A stretch of 33,034 nucleotides of DNA from Alphaproteobacteria bacterium (GTDB lineage Bacteria; Pseudomonadota; Alphaproteobacteria; GCA-002720895), in the NCBI GenBank assembly GCA_022450705.1, contig JAKUPP010000010.1, positions 1 through 33,034 of the forward strand, written 5' to 3'. Below are positions 1 to 7,414 of this stretch, one piece after another (within the stretch, counting starts at the first letter, position 1; each line of letters opens with the position of its first letter). The notes under the pieces are model-generated. The model ran no database searches and was not told the DNA's origin. It saw only the letters and a list, made by a program, of their open reading frames with translations. The translations under genes and the position numbers were made by a program.

Positions 1-410
1 CCTTTTATAACTTCAATTGCTGCAATTCTCTCATCTGGTGGTATGTAATGTGTTGTTGGATCCGTATATGGTGCAAAATTAAGTGGGTTATATTCTTCGT
101 ATACACTTATTTTTCTTGATCTTCTAGAATGTGCTCCACGAATTCCAAAATTAGCTTTACGAGTATCTCCATCATCCATTTCTGAAATAACTCCTGGTAT
201 TTCTTCAAGTGTCTCTCCAACTGTCAATCCTCTTGATTTATCCATTTTTTCTCTGCCAACGTAATTTGTAGATCCTGGCGTTAAACGTGTTCTATCGCCA
301 ATTGATGATTGAATTTCAATGTCAGGTAAAACTATAGTTTCTTCTTCATCAGAAAAAACTTTTGTAGAAAAATTAAAAAATAAAAAAAATATAATAAATA
401 ATCTAAGCAT
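1..410 (-). CDS. TonB-dependent outer-membrane receptor, N-terminal part (LutH-like by context)
   Basis: The minus-strand reading frame opens at ATG 410 and runs off the left edge, giving about 136 residues. I see a signal peptide (about residues 1-20, ending near VFS-DEE). A TonB-box-like ETIVL follows just after the predicted cleavage site. The plug-domain pattern comes next, with GLTVGETLEEIPGV around residues 62-75 and then FGIRGAHSR. This is the typical start of a TonB-dependent receptor, which imports scarce metal complexes across the outer membrane using proton-motive force. The barrel lies outside the window, so the ligand cannot be read. The neighbouring ABC, propeller and exported-protein genes match the lanthanide-uptake (lut) cluster of Methylorubrum, whose receptor is LutH; the lanthanide assignment is therefore contextual. 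Siderophore or other metal chelates are the alternative. Confidence 0.85.
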   Translation of the reverse strand, partial: MLRLFIIFFLFFNFSTKVFSDEEETIVLPDIEIQSSIGDRTRLTPGSTNYVGREKMDKSRGLTVGETLEEIPGVISEMDDGDTRKANFGIRGAHSRRSRKISVYEEYNPLNFAPYTDPTTHYIPPDERIAAIEVIK

Positions 411-432
411 TTTTTTTTACACATATTTTATA

Positions 433-462
433 TATATATTATTAATTCTATGACTAGTTCAA
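433..462 (-). promoter_or_regulatory. Possible promoter of the TonB-dependent receptor gene
   Basis: On the minus strand TTGAAC (457-462) is followed 18 bases later by TATATA (433-438), about 23 bases upstream of the receptor ATG at 410. The region is AT-rich, so chance matches are common. The 109-base gap to the preceding gene fits a separate promoter. Confidence 0.3.
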
Positions 463-519
463 AATTTTATTATTGTATAAAGGATTATATCGATTAGAAA
501 TAATGGTATTTAAATGTAT

Positions 520-927
520 TTAGCCCCCATGTTGTGTTGGGTATGTTTCTTCAACTTTAATATCAGGAGAATCTAGGATCCCTTTTGCTTCTCTAGCTAC
601 AATAAGAACTTTATCTTTTGATAGTTCTTCAAGATTTTCTTTTGGTAGGCTTGGGTTTCTTGCAACAGCTCTTCTTACATAAGGATCTTCATCTTTTGAA
701 AATATAACTAATTTATTTTCTTCAGTTTTTGGATTTAAAGCTTGTGAAAGTTTAAACGATGGGATAGGTGTTTTAGTAAAATCAATATAATGTGGGTCTT
801 CCTTTGTTTTTTCATCTATCTTCTTAAATTTAAAATACAATCTTCCAATATAATAAACCACGTAAAATATAGGTTTTAAAATAATAGTTATGATTTTTTG
901 TAAAAAACTACCTCTGTATGGATCCAT
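520..927 (-). CDS. Small membrane-anchored LRV-repeat protein
   Basis: A 135-residue protein. A hydrophobic segment near residues 10-32 suggests a single membrane anchor. A basic and acidic linker follows, then a C-terminal repeat region (about residues 75-115) with the pattern DEDPYVRRAVARNPSLP..NLEELSKD..L.VAREA. This is the leucine-rich-repeat-variant (LRV/HEAT-like) motif known from short alpha-solenoid proteins, usually used for protein binding. It starts 3 bases after the stop of the 32-residue peptide, with a GGAGG at 940-944 upstream, so the two are probably co-translated with the radical SAM gene before them. I cannot assign a specific function; a scaffold or assembly role for the neighbouring radical SAM or receptor protein is only a guess. 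Confidence 0.7.
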   Translation of the reverse strand: MDPYRGSFLQKIITIILKPIFYVVYYIGRLYFKFKKIDEKTKEDPHYIDFTKTPIPSFKLSQALNPKTEENKLVIFSKDEDPYVRRAVARNPSLPKENLEELSKDKVLIVAREAKGILDSPDIKVEETYPTQHGG

Positions 928-930
928 TTT

Positions 931-1029
931 TTATCTTGTCCTCCATCTAGAATGAGTTATGCAAATTTTAATAAATAAAAAAATTATAACTAAAGCCAGT
1001 ACTCCAAGTATTATGAATAATGTTTGCAT
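931..1029 (-). CDS. 32-residue single-span membrane peptide
   Basis: ATG at 1029 opens a short frame that begins MQTLFIILGVLALVIIF, which is one strongly hydrophobic span. It ends in a basic tail (THSRWRTR) with TAA at 931-933. The frame fills the gap between the radical SAM gene (stop at 1048) and the LRV gene (start at 927) almost exactly, leaving 18 and 3 bases. That spacing, the membrane-peptide composition and the positive tail support a real gene. Function unknown. It could be a membrane partner of the adjacent anchored LRV protein. Confidence 0.55.
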   Translation of the reverse strand: MQTLFIILGVLALVIIFLFIKICITHSRWRTR

Positions 1030-1047
1030 AATAATTTTATTCTAAGA

Positions 1048-2814
1048 TTATCTAACTTGTTTTCCTGCGTGAAATAATGCGTATTTTATAAAATATGACC
1101 AGGGAGCGCCTGCGTGTACTCTGATATTCAATAAACCTTCAGTTATTTTCCATACTACTCTATTAAATTTGTTATCTGGTAATTCCATGAGTTTTTCTAC
1201 TGCTTTCCTTAATCCAGGAAATCTTATTAAAACATGAGAATATCTTGAAAGTTTTAAAATATATAAACCCAATTTATCTCTACGATAATTATCATAAAAA
1301 ACCATTTCTTTACTTCCAAAAACATTTTTTCCATGATTATAGCCTGAGTTGTGTTGATTTTCATTTATACCAGTTTTATGCATGACTGATCTGCTAGTCA
1401 AATAAGCCTCATCAGCCGGAATAAACAAATCATCGTATTTCTTTTTATCATCTGCAGCATCCTTTGCGTTCTGATTTATTTCTGAAGCTGCTTTATTTCT
1501 AGCTGCAATTTCAGGAGGAACTTTATTATTAGTATTGCTTGTTACATCCTTATTATTATTAGTATTGGTTGTTACATTCTCATTATCTGTTCCAGTTTTA
1601 CGCCATGTCGGTGGGGCAACGCTGCCCGGTGCCATAACATCAGAAGCTTTATACTGGCCTAATTCGAGACCAACATTATTTATTTCTAGTCCTGGAAAAG
1701 GTTTAAAAATATTAATACCGTGAACACCCGTTTTTCCTGTAAGTCTTCTTGCAACATCCAAAGTTTCCATTGCGTACTCCTGTGTTTCACCTGGAAGACC
1801 TAGCATCATTTGCATAGAATAACGTATGCCATATTTGTTCATTCGATCTGTTACTTTTATTAAATCATCATTTTTAATACTTTTTCTTAAAGTTCTATAT
1901 CTAAATTCTTCATTACCTGTTTCTAAACCAAAACGGACAAGTCTACATTTTTTAGTATCAGCAAGTGCCTTACATACATCTTCATTCATTTCTGGTATAA
2001 CAACATTAATTGAAAAGGTTTGTTTTAATTTTGACTTTTTATAGGCTTTACAAAAATCAACGATCCATTCTTTATTATAAGTTAAAGTACTATCATTAAA
2101 AAAGAAGTCTTTAGCATCATATTTTTTTGACAACATTTTTAATTCTCTAATAACATGTCCTACGCTTCTAAGATTTGTATACTCTTTTCCATTCATTCCA
2201 GCATCTTCATGAATTTTTTTGTAACCAGCATTAAAGCAATATGTACATGGATAAGGACAACCTCGGCCAGCTAATACTTGTGTAAATGGAACAATTCGAA
2301 AATATGGGTCTTTATCCCAATAAATATCCCTGTCTTCAAATGGTGCAGCATCCATATCCATTAACCAATATCTCATTGGATTTTTATTTACCACACCTTT
2401 TTTATTTTTTATGTGAAGATTGCCAATTTTAAGATTTCTCCAATCTTTTTTTTTATCTAAAGCATTGCAAAATTCTACCATTGGATCGCCGCCCTCTCCT
2501 TTGCAAATAACATCTAAATTAGAATTTTCTAAAATTTGAGGCATAAATGTAATATCATATCCTCCAGCCATTAAAGGAATATTCAAATTTGCTTCTTTTA
2601 TAGCATCAACTGTAGCTAACATATGATTTCTATATGAAGTTAAAACAGAAAAAGCTACTAAATCTGCCTTATTTTCTTCAACATATTTAACAATCTCAGA
2701 AGGACTTCCTATTGCAACATCGGTAGTATGGCCTGCTTTTTTTAAATATGCTGACAAAGCCATTGTGCTTTGTAATGGAAAAAACATTTCTTGTGCAAAT
2801 ATTATATGTGCCAT
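1048..2814 (-). CDS. Radical SAM protein with cobalamin-binding-like N-terminal domain
   Basis: A 588-residue protein. Residues 1-120 have the Rossmann-like layout of B12-binding domains (SVLTS near 57, then AGGYD near 84), but the cobalamin-ligand motif DxHxxG is not visible at the N-terminus (AQEMFFPLQS instead). The radical SAM core follows, with the cluster motif GRGCPYPCTYC (CxxxCxxC) near residues 182-192. Downstream, RFGLETGNEEFR and MLGLPGET are typical of B12-binding radical SAM enzymes. Residues about 410-430 form an Asn/Thr-rich linker encoded by a short tandem repeat. Family members do methylations, ring contractions and other radical modifications; the substrate here is unknown. 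It lies between the ABC genes and the TonB receptor, with two small genes just downstream. A role in making or modifying a metal-binding molecule is inference only. Confidence 0.85.
   Translation of the reverse strand: MAHIIFAQEMFFPLQSTMALSAYLKKAGHTTDVAIGSPSEIVKYVEENKADLVAFSVLTSYRNHMLATVDAIKEANLNIPLMAGGYDITFMPQILENSNLDVICKGEGGDPMVEFCNALDKKKDWRNLKIGNLHIKNKKGVVNKNPMRYWLMDMDAAPFEDRDIYWDKDPYFRIVPFTQVLAGRGCPYPCTYCFNAGYKKIHEDAGMNGKEYTNLRSVGHVIRELKMLSKKYDAKDFFFNDSTLTYNKEWIVDFCKAYKKSKLKQTFSINVVIPEMNEDVCKALADTKKCRLVRFGLETGNEEFRYRTLRKSIKNDDLIKVTDRMNKYGIRYSMQMMLGLPGETQEYAMETLDVARRLTGKTGVHGINIFKPFPGLEINNVGLELGQYKASDVMAPGSVAPPTWRKTGTDNENVTTNTNNNKDVTSNTNNKVPPEIAARNKAASEINQNAKDAADDKKKYDDLFIPADEAYLTSRSVMHKTGINENQHNSGYNHGKNVFGSKEMVFYDNYRRDKLGLYILKLSRYSHVLIRFPGLRKAVEKLMELPDNKFNRVVWKITEGLLNIRVHAGAPWSYFIKYALFHAGKQVR
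1525..1590 (-). repeat. 30-base imperfect tandem repeat in the radical SAM gene
   Basis: Two adjacent 30-base copies (1531-1560 and 1561-1590) align with few mismatches, and ATTATT precedes each. They encode the Asn/Thr-rich segment NVTTNT/DVTSNT. The period is a multiple of three, so copy-number change would keep the reading frame. Confidence 0.8.
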
Positions 2815-2846
2815 GTTTAATATATATGTTAATTAACTATTTAAAT

Positions 2847-2875
2847 ACTATACCAATATCTGGTTATTTTTGAAA
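2847..2875 (-). promoter_or_regulatory. Possible extended -10 promoter of the radical SAM unit
   Basis: On the minus strand TATAGT (2847-2852) is preceded by TGG, giving an extended -10. TTTCAA (2870-2875) lies 17 bases further upstream. The distance to the ATG at 2814 is about 32 bases. The 119-base gap after the exported-protein gene supports a new transcription start here. Confidence 0.4.
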
Positions 2876-2933
2876 TATTTTTAATCAATAAAATCGATTA
2901 GTTACGTACTTTTTCTAGGAATAAACCGTAAAA

Positions 2934-3542
2934 TTAAATATATTCAAGAATTATGCCGCTATAAATTCCTAGTCTTTTTTCATAAAATCTAGGTTGTTCA
3001 CATAAACTATCAGAAAGAGATCTTCTATCTTCAAATCTTCTAACATCCCAAAAATTTTCTTGTTCTAATTTTTGTATCTCGTCTTTATTTGACTCATAAT
3101 CTTTAGATAATTTTTTTATTTTTCCTAGCTTCGTAGATATTTTTTCTGATGTTAGTCTTTGTCTTTTTCCAAAATTTAATAATTTTATATTTCTTTTTTT
3201 CCATATATTATTTGTTGTATCAAATAAAGCATGAAATAATTTGGTAAGTTGCTCTGGTGATTTATTTTTCTTTATATATTTTCTCAATTCTTTAACACCT
3301 TCTTTTTCTTTAGTGTTTCTTTTCATTAATTTTTCCGCAAAAGTATTTAATTTCTCATCATCTATCCATTTAGAAGATTTTTCATCAAGAGGCGGGCCTG
3401 TCCATATTGACCCCCAACTTAATTCTTCAATATATACTTGAATACATGGCCAATCCACATTCTTCTCTTTACCTGGCGGCTTTGCAAAAATATTATTTGC
3501 TAAAAAGAATAATATTAAAAAAATAGATATTTTTTTTGTCAT
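2934..3542 (-). CDS. Exported protein of a PQQ/lanthanide-associated locus (LutG-like position)
   Basis: A 202-residue protein with a clear signal peptide (about residues 1-20, ending NIFA-K). The mature part begins near DWPCIQVYIEELSWGSIWTGPP, with a WPCxQ motif and a WTGP motif. I recall such motifs from small exported proteins beside ABC genes in methylotrophs. The middle is lysine-rich and helical (KISTKLGKIKKLSKDYESN). A second cysteine sits near the C-terminus (SLCEQPRFYEKRLG), so a disulfide with the first is possible. It follows the permease by 7 bases and is therefore probably in the same operon. In the Methylorubrum lut cluster an exported protein sits in this position between the ABC permease and the TonB receptor. 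Molecular function is unknown. Confidence 0.7.
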   Translation of the reverse strand: MTKKISIFLILFFLANNIFAKPPGKEKNVDWPCIQVYIEELSWGSIWTGPPLDEKSSKWIDDEKLNTFAEKLMKRNTKEKEGVKELRKYIKKNKSPEQLTKLFHALFDTTNNIWKKRNIKLLNFGKRQRLTSEKISTKLGKIKKLSKDYESNKDEIQKLEQENFWDVRRFEDRRSLSDSLCEQPRFYEKRLGIYSGIILEYI

Positions 3543-3549
3543 AAAAAAA

Positions 3550-4371
3550 CTAAACCTTTTTCTTTAGAATAACGCCTTTACTAGGATCATATCCATAAAT
3601 TGCTAATATCAAAAAAATTAATAAATAAATTGAAACAAAAACAAGAGACTTTTCATTAAGTTGTCCATATAGTGAGAAACGGATAAGTTCTACAGCATGA
3701 GTAAATGGATTATAAGAACAAAAATAAAATAAAATTTCACTGGATTCTCTAATTTTCCATAGAGGATATAATGCTGAAGATGCAAAAAACATTGGAAAAA
3801 TTACAAAATTCATAACGCCTGCAAAATTTTCTAACTGTTTAATTGCTGATGATAAAAACATACCTAAAGCTCCTAACATCATTCCAGATAAAAAAAGTGC
3901 GGGTATTACCGTTAAATAACCAAATGTTGGAGGTTGAACATCCCAAAATAATGCAATCATTAAAAATGCAAAAACCTGAAGAATACTTACTGATACTCCT
4001 GCTACTAATTTTGAAATTAATAAAAAGGATCTTGGGAATGGACTTACCAGTAAAGTTCTCATACTTCCCATCTCTCTATCATAAACCATTGAAAGAGAAC
4101 TTTGCATACCATTAAACAACTGAATCATTGCTATTAAACCTGCTGCTATATAAAGCTCGTATGGAACTAAAGATATTGGATAAGGCCAATTTTCCGGTTG
4201 CCCTAATGGTCTACTTATTCCTAAAAAAGAACGAAAACCCACTGCGAAAATTGCAAGCCACACTAAAGGTCTAACTAAAGCAGAAAAAAATCTTTCTCTT
4301 TGATAAAAAAACCTTAGAGATTCTCTAAATACAATTCCTTTAAAACACAAATAATATTGAAATATATTCAT
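3550..4371 (-). CDS. ABC-2 type transporter permease (PQQ/lut-associated)
   Basis: A 273-residue inner-membrane protein with about six hydrophobic spans. It has the ABC-2 layout: an N-terminal amphipathic stretch (FRESLRFFYQRERFFSALVRPLVW), spans around residues 30-50 and 105-245, and the motif VYDREMGSMRTLLVSPFPR near 95-113 that contacts the ATPase. It starts 2 bases after the ATPase stop and is surely its partner. This pair belongs to the permease/ATPase families linked to PQQ-dependent alcohol dehydrogenase loci (the ped and lut clusters). In Methylorubrum the equivalent (LutF) was proposed to move lanthanide across the inner membrane. ABC-2 permeases more often export, so direction should not be assumed. 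Confidence 0.85.
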   Translation of the reverse strand: MNIFQYYLCFKGIVFRESLRFFYQRERFFSALVRPLVWLAIFAVGFRSFLGISRPLGQPENWPYPISLVPYELYIAAGLIAMIQLFNGMQSSLSMVYDREMGSMRTLLVSPFPRSFLLISKLVAGVSVSILQVFAFLMIALFWDVQPPTFGYLTVIPALFLSGMMLGALGMFLSSAIKQLENFAGVMNFVIFPMFFASSALYPLWKIRESSEILFYFCSYNPFTHAVELIRFSLYGQLNEKSLVFVSIYLLIFLILAIYGYDPSKGVILKKKV

Positions 4372-4373
4372 AA

Positions 4374-5102
4374 TTAATCTTTTGTATAATAATCAAATGC
4401 ATTTGATACATTCTTTGTTTTAGTTTTTCTTAAAATATTTTTTACATGATCGTTTGCTAATACTTTTCCACGATGTAAAACAATAAGCTTTCCATTTTGA
4501 TCAACTTCATCAATTAAATGTGTTGCCCAAAGTACAGCCAATTGTTTTTCTTTACATAAACTTTTTACATGTTTGACAATAAGCTTTCTACTTTCTATGT
4601 CTACGCCAACTGTGGGCTCGTCTAATAAAAGAAGTTTAGGATTGTGCATAAGCGCTCTAACAATTTCTACTCTTCTTTTTTGACCTCCACTCAATTCACG
4701 TACCTTTTTTTTTAAAATATTTTCCATATTTTGTCTTTTTAATTCTATTAGAGCATTATTTAAAGCAAATTTCTTTCGCATACCATGAAGAGATGCGTGA
4801 TATTGTAAATTTTGTTCAACTGTTAAATCTAAATCTACTGTAGGTTGTTGGAAAACAACGCCTATGTTTGCTAATGCTTTAGTTGGATTTTTTTTTAGAT
4901 TATGAGAAAAAATTTCAATTAAACCAGTTTGATTATCATACAATCTTGTAATTAAAGAAAAAAGAGTTGTTTTACCAGCACCATTTAAACCTAATAATAT
5001 TGAATAGTCTCCTTCATTTAATGTAATATCTATATTATCTAAAGCTTTTAGGCTTCCAAAATTATGGTTTAAAGTTTTTATAGTTAAAGCTGAAGAGTTC
5101 AT
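4374..5102 (-). CDS. ABC transporter ATP-binding protein (PQQ/lut-associated)
   Basis: A 242-residue ATPase with all core motifs: Walker A GLNGAGKTTL near residues 38-47, Q-loop in VVFQQPT near 83, signature LSGGQKRR near 138, Walker B LLLLDEPTVG near 158-167, and the switch histidine in WATHLIDE near 193. It is the length expected for single-domain ABC ATPases. It sits between the beta-propeller gene and the permease, an order seen in PQQ-alcohol-dehydrogenase-associated and lanthanide-uptake clusters (LutE-like). It powers the permease encoded 2 bases downstream. The ATPase assignment is certain; the transported substrate is inferred from context. Confidence 0.92.
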   Translation of the reverse strand: MNSSALTIKTLNHNFGSLKALDNIDITLNEGDYSILLGLNGAGKTTLFSLITRLYDNQTGLIEIFSHNLKKNPTKALANIGVVFQQPTVDLDLTVEQNLQYHASLHGMRKKFALNNALIELKRQNMENILKKKVRELSGGQKRRVEIVRALMHNPKLLLLDEPTVGVDIESRKLIVKHVKSLCKEKQLAVLWATHLIDEVDQNGKLIVLHRGKVLANDHVKNILRKTKTKNVSNAFDYYTKD

Positions 5103-5129
5103 ATTAATTTAAGAATAAAAAAGATTTTT

Positions 5130-6092
5130 TTAATCTCTAACAGCTACGCCCCATGGATATCTACCAACTGGAATTGATTTAATTACTTTTCTTTTATCAA
5201 TATCTATTACAGAAATATCATTACTAACGCCGTTTGTTGTATAAAGTTTTGTGCCATCAGTATTAATCATCAAATTCCAGACTCGTTGTCCTGTTAAAAT
5301 ATATTTTTCAACTTCAAATGTTTTCATATTTATAATTCCAATTCTATTTGCCGGTCCAAGAGCAACGTAAGCTAATTGTCTTTTCTCGTCTAGTCTAACT
5401 CCAACAGGCTGGACAGACTCTTTAGACATACCTGGAATTTTAAATTCTATTTTTTTAATTATTTCAAACTTTACTGGATCTATAATACTAATAGTTCCTC
5501 CAATTTCAGATGAAACCCAAACAAATTTTCCATCATCAGTATATTGAGCTACTCTTGGACGAGCATCAACTAAAACATTGGCTTTAATTTCCAGAGTAGC
5601 TGTGTCAATAAAATGAGCCATATTTGTAGTTTCAGAAGTATTAACTAAAGTTTTCCCATCTGGACTTAAACCCATACCTTCTGGCTCAACACCAACTGGA
5701 ATTTCTTTAACAATTTTTTTTTCTATATAATCAACCACTGTTACCATATTATCATCTTCATTAGCAACATAGATAAACTTGCCAGCGTCATCCATTACCA
5801 TTAATTCTGGATCAGGACCAGATGGTAAATAATACTCAACTTCTAAACTTCCTACATCAACAACTGCAATCCTATTGTCATCACTTGTACAAATTATTAT
5901 TTTTTTTTTATCTTTACTTAAAATTATACCTCTTGGCCTATGTCCAACTTTAACTGTTTTAATAACTTCTAAAGAATTTCCATCTATAACAGACATGTTA
6001 TGATCTTTTTCATTTGATACATATATTACCTCACCAAATGCAGCTTTTTGAATCAGAGTTAAGAAAAGAATTAATATAATTTTTTTTATCAT
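5130..6092 (-). CDS. Periplasmic YVTN-type beta-propeller protein (PQQ-associated)
   Basis: A 320-residue protein with a signal peptide (residues 1-20, FG-EV) followed by about seven repeats of the form YV.N...N.V.VID...E....I.VG..P.G. Examples are YVSNEKDHNMSVID, YVANEDDNMVTVVD and YTTNGVSNDISVID. This is the beta-propeller family that accompanies PQQ-dependent alcohol oxidation and the lut cluster of methylotrophs. The closing copy ends with VGRYPWGVAVRD. It is exported and probably periplasmic. It lies 27 bases upstream of the ATPase and 36 bases after the binding-protein gene, so it is in the same operon. Propellers of this kind are thought to bind ligands or partner proteins; the ligand is not known. 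No CXXCH haem motif is present. Confidence 0.88.
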   Translation of the reverse strand: MIKKIILILFLTLIQKAAFGEVIYVSNEKDHNMSVIDGNSLEVIKTVKVGHRPRGIILSKDKKKIIICTSDDNRIAVVDVGSLEVEYYLPSGPDPELMVMDDAGKFIYVANEDDNMVTVVDYIEKKIVKEIPVGVEPEGMGLSPDGKTLVNTSETTNMAHFIDTATLEIKANVLVDARPRVAQYTDDGKFVWVSSEIGGTISIIDPVKFEIIKKIEFKIPGMSKESVQPVGVRLDEKRQLAYVALGPANRIGIINMKTFEVEKYILTGQRVWNLMINTDGTKLYTTNGVSNDISVIDIDKRKVIKSIPVGRYPWGVAVRD

Positions 6093-6128
6093 TTGTTTAC
6101 ATCCAATAAAAATAAAATTTATTTTTTA

Positions 6129-7316
6129 TTAATTAAATCTACATTTTGTATCTGGTTGGTCAACACCTAGAGTATCTAATTCTGTTCTTGGGTGGACAAA
6201 CCCTATTTGAGGAGAAACAGAAACTAAGGCTCTAGGGGTTACTAATAAAATAGGTTGTCGCAACTGACCATTCCATTTTCTAAAACTAACTGGTTTTCCT
6301 TTATATGCTGCTAAATTAAATTTTTCATCCATAATTTTATCTAAAACTATTTTTGAATCTAATGATTTGGTTCTAGTAATTGCTTCGCCAATTGCTCTAA
6401 CTCCTACCCAAGAATTAAAATCTATATTTGTCATAAGTCTTTTAGAATCTTTTAAAAAACGACTTTGCATTTGATTTCCTCCCCATTGTTCATGTGCAAA
6501 ATGCCATGATGTTGGCTTTAATACTTCTCCACCAACAACTATTGTAGGCTTCCATGTTCTATAAGGGATATAATCACCAAAACTATTACCTGAATCACCA
6601 AAAGTATTTCCTTCATCTGCTAAAACTAAAACTTCGTATTTTTCTCCCTGTGTAAATTTAACAACTTCAAGATCTGCTGATCTTCTAAAATCATGATTAA
6701 AATCCCATATTTTTTCATTAATTATTTTTAATCCAAATCTTTTTGATGAAACTTTTATAGAATCTGCAAATTGTTTATCTCTTTCATTTACACCTGATAT
6801 TAATAGTAACTTAACCCAATTCTTTTTCTTTAAAAATTGAGTTAATGCATCAGAAAGCATTCTGTAACTTGGTGCTGTATGTAAGATTTGTTTATTACAT
6901 TTTTCGTTTCTTAAATCATTATCTTTTAAAGAGGTGTTAATTAAAAGCGCATCTTCTAGTAAATCTGACGAAAGTATTTTGTTAAAATCATCCTTAGAGA
7001 CATTCAGAATAAAAAATTTGTATTTATCTTTCCTAAATTTTTCGAAAATTTCTTTTGCAGATTCGTTTGGCATTATATTTTGTTCTATTAATTCAAAATT
7101 CTGATTGGTAAATTTACCTGTTGTGTTATTGTCTTTAATTCCCATTCTGCTACCTAAAATACCATTATTTATAATCTCAGGATTAATTGAATAAATTGTT
7201 GGTTCTCGTTCAATTATTCTATTTAAATGAACTATTTTAATTTGTTGAATTTCTGCAGCAATAATTGAGAAAATAAAAAGAAAATAAAAGAAAATAATAT
7301 AAAAAATGTTTTTCAT
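6129..7316 (-). CDS. Periplasmic binding protein of PQQ-associated ABC system (LutA-like)
   Basis: A 395-residue protein with a signal peptide (about residues 1-21). The fold is of the branched-chain amino-acid binding type. Diagnostic stretches match the binding proteins of PQQ-dependent alcohol dehydrogenase loci: GSRMGIKDNNTTGKF near residues 55-69, SYRMLSDALTQFL near 150, VLVLADEG followed by IPYRTW near 230-255, and WHFAHEQWGGNQMQSRF near 271-287. It is the first gene of the minus-strand operon and starts opposite the ExbB-like gene across a 123-base gap. In Methylorubrum the homologous protein (LutA) belongs to the lanthanide-uptake ABC system. Unlike its relatives as I remember them, it carries a seven-residue tandem duplication (GNTFGDS/GNSFGDY) before the PYRTW motif. 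Confidence 0.88.
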   Translation of the reverse strand: MKNIFYIIFFYFLFIFSIIAAEIQQIKIVHLNRIIEREPTIYSINPEIINNGILGSRMGIKDNNTTGKFTNQNFELIEQNIMPNESAKEIFEKFRKDKYKFFILNVSKDDFNKILSSDLLEDALLINTSLKDNDLRNEKCNKQILHTAPSYRMLSDALTQFLKKKNWVKLLLISGVNERDKQFADSIKVSSKRFGLKIINEKIWDFNHDFRRSADLEVVKFTQGEKYEVLVLADEGNTFGDSGNSFGDYIPYRTWKPTIVVGGEVLKPTSWHFAHEQWGGNQMQSRFLKDSKRLMTNIDFNSWVGVRAIGEAITRTKSLDSKIVLDKIMDEKFNLAAYKGKPVSFRKWNGQLRQPILLVTPRALVSVSPQIGFVHPRTELDTLGVDQPDTKCRFN

Positions 7317-7399
7317 ATATAGAAAGTAGTTTAGTTAATTAAATTAAATCATTTTTTTTTTACATATAACATCATTTATAGGGTGAATATAGAATAATC

Positions 7400-7414
7400 G
7401 TTAGTTGAATTAAC
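7400..7414. promoter_or_regulatory. Imperfect palindrome in the divergent lut/exbB-like gap
   Basis: GTTAGTT-G-AATTAAC has half-sites that match at six of seven positions. It sits in the only intergenic gap between the minus-strand lut-like operon and the plus-strand proton-channel genes. A shared regulator site is possible, but in such AT-rich DNA chance is a serious alternative. Confidence 0.2.

Noticed and set aside
1535-2044. Open frames on the plus strand opposite the radical SAM gene
   Set aside because: They are antisense to a gene with clear family motifs, partly caused by the tandem repeat, and show no recognisable protein features.
3241-4115. Plus-strand frames opposite the exported protein and ABC permease genes
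   Set aside because: They lie wholly within well-supported genes on the other strand and their products are low-complexity shadows.
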